Assembly: GCF_000720115.1 (NCBI RefSeq)
Contig: NZ_JOIR01000029.1
Span: 123,788-187,787, forward strand
Direction: 5' to 3'
DNA length: 64,000 nt
From: Streptomyces sp. NRRL F-2580
GTDB taxonomy: Bacteria; Actinomycetota; Actinomycetes; Streptomycetales; Streptomycetaceae
The notes under the pieces: generated by a model
What the model saw: the letters and a program-made list of their open reading frames with translations, nothing else
Database searches by the model: none
Told to the model about the DNA's origin: nothing
Program-made: the position numbers and the translations under genes
Part shown: positions 63,883 to 64,000 of the stretch, piece after piece
Position numbering within the stretch: the stretch's first letter is position 1
How the letters are laid out: every line of letters begins with the position of its first letter

Positions 63883-64000
63883 GGGGCGGACCCTACCGGG
63901 TGCCCTCCGGGCGGGTCGGCTGTGTGGGGGTGTGTTGGCCAAGTACCGCCGGTTGCGCTGCGTGCCTTGCCTTGCCGGGCGGGGTGGGGGCGGTTTGGGC

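Overview
The window is high-GC actinobacterial chromosome, almost certainly Streptomyces. It carries adpA next to orn, a cellobiose (ceb) cluster with the canonical CebR operator, a complete desferrioxamine cluster (desABCD plus uptake genes) under DmdR-type iron boxes, and gene order that I recall resembling the S. coelicolor SCO2760-2800 core region. Species was not determined.

Layout. 1-2.9 kb: tail of a two-component system, an F420/NADP-type reductase and two small broken genes. 2.9-3.8 kb: a 58-59 bp tandem repeat that ends a truncated MFS transporter gene. 3.9-6.8 kb: two divergent regulator/NAD(P)H-binding protein pairs (MarR and TetR types). 6.8-12.5 kb: bglC-cebG-cebF-cebE opposite cebR, then tRNA-His. 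12.7-16.9 kb: orn, adpA, a small membrane protein, a universal stress protein and an acetate-transporter-like protein. 17.0-18.25 kb: an IS605-type element with only a tnpB-like gene, abutting glmS. 18.25-23.0 kb: glmS, two conserved proteins and a GH20 hexosaminidase. 23.3-30.7 kb: siderophore biosynthesis (desD, C, B, A), a siderophore-interacting reductase and a Tat-lipoprotein binding protein.

30.7-37.3 kb: a leucine/branched acyl-CoA catabolism operon (carboxylase beta and alpha subunits, HMG-CoA lyase, acyl-CoA dehydrogenase) opposite a TetR gene. 38.3-46.9 kb: the accessory part, an RHS-type polymorphic toxin locus with a candidate membrane immunity protein, joined head to head to an FG-GAP/lectin protein gene. 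Both large genes are 5'-truncated and frameshifted. 47.0-63.9 kb: DUF4253 protein, TesB thioesterase, a second acyl-CoA dehydrogenase, FUSC-type membrane protein, PucR regulator, agmatinase-like hydrolase, a ThDP enzyme, a double ABC exporter, a small secreted protein, an S37-type aminopeptidase and a GH3 hexosaminidase.

How the parts fit: the ceb genes import cello-oligosaccharides and hydrolyse them; glmS, GH20 and GH3 deal with amino sugars; the des block makes and retrieves ferrioxamine under iron control; the liu/acc-type operon degrades leucine-derived acyl-CoAs. The most unusual points are an adpA gene with no TTA codon, two inverted copies of a dispersed repeat read in frame inside the biotin carboxylase subunit, a degenerate TnpB against the glmS stop codon, and the rearranged, frameshifted RHS toxin locus.
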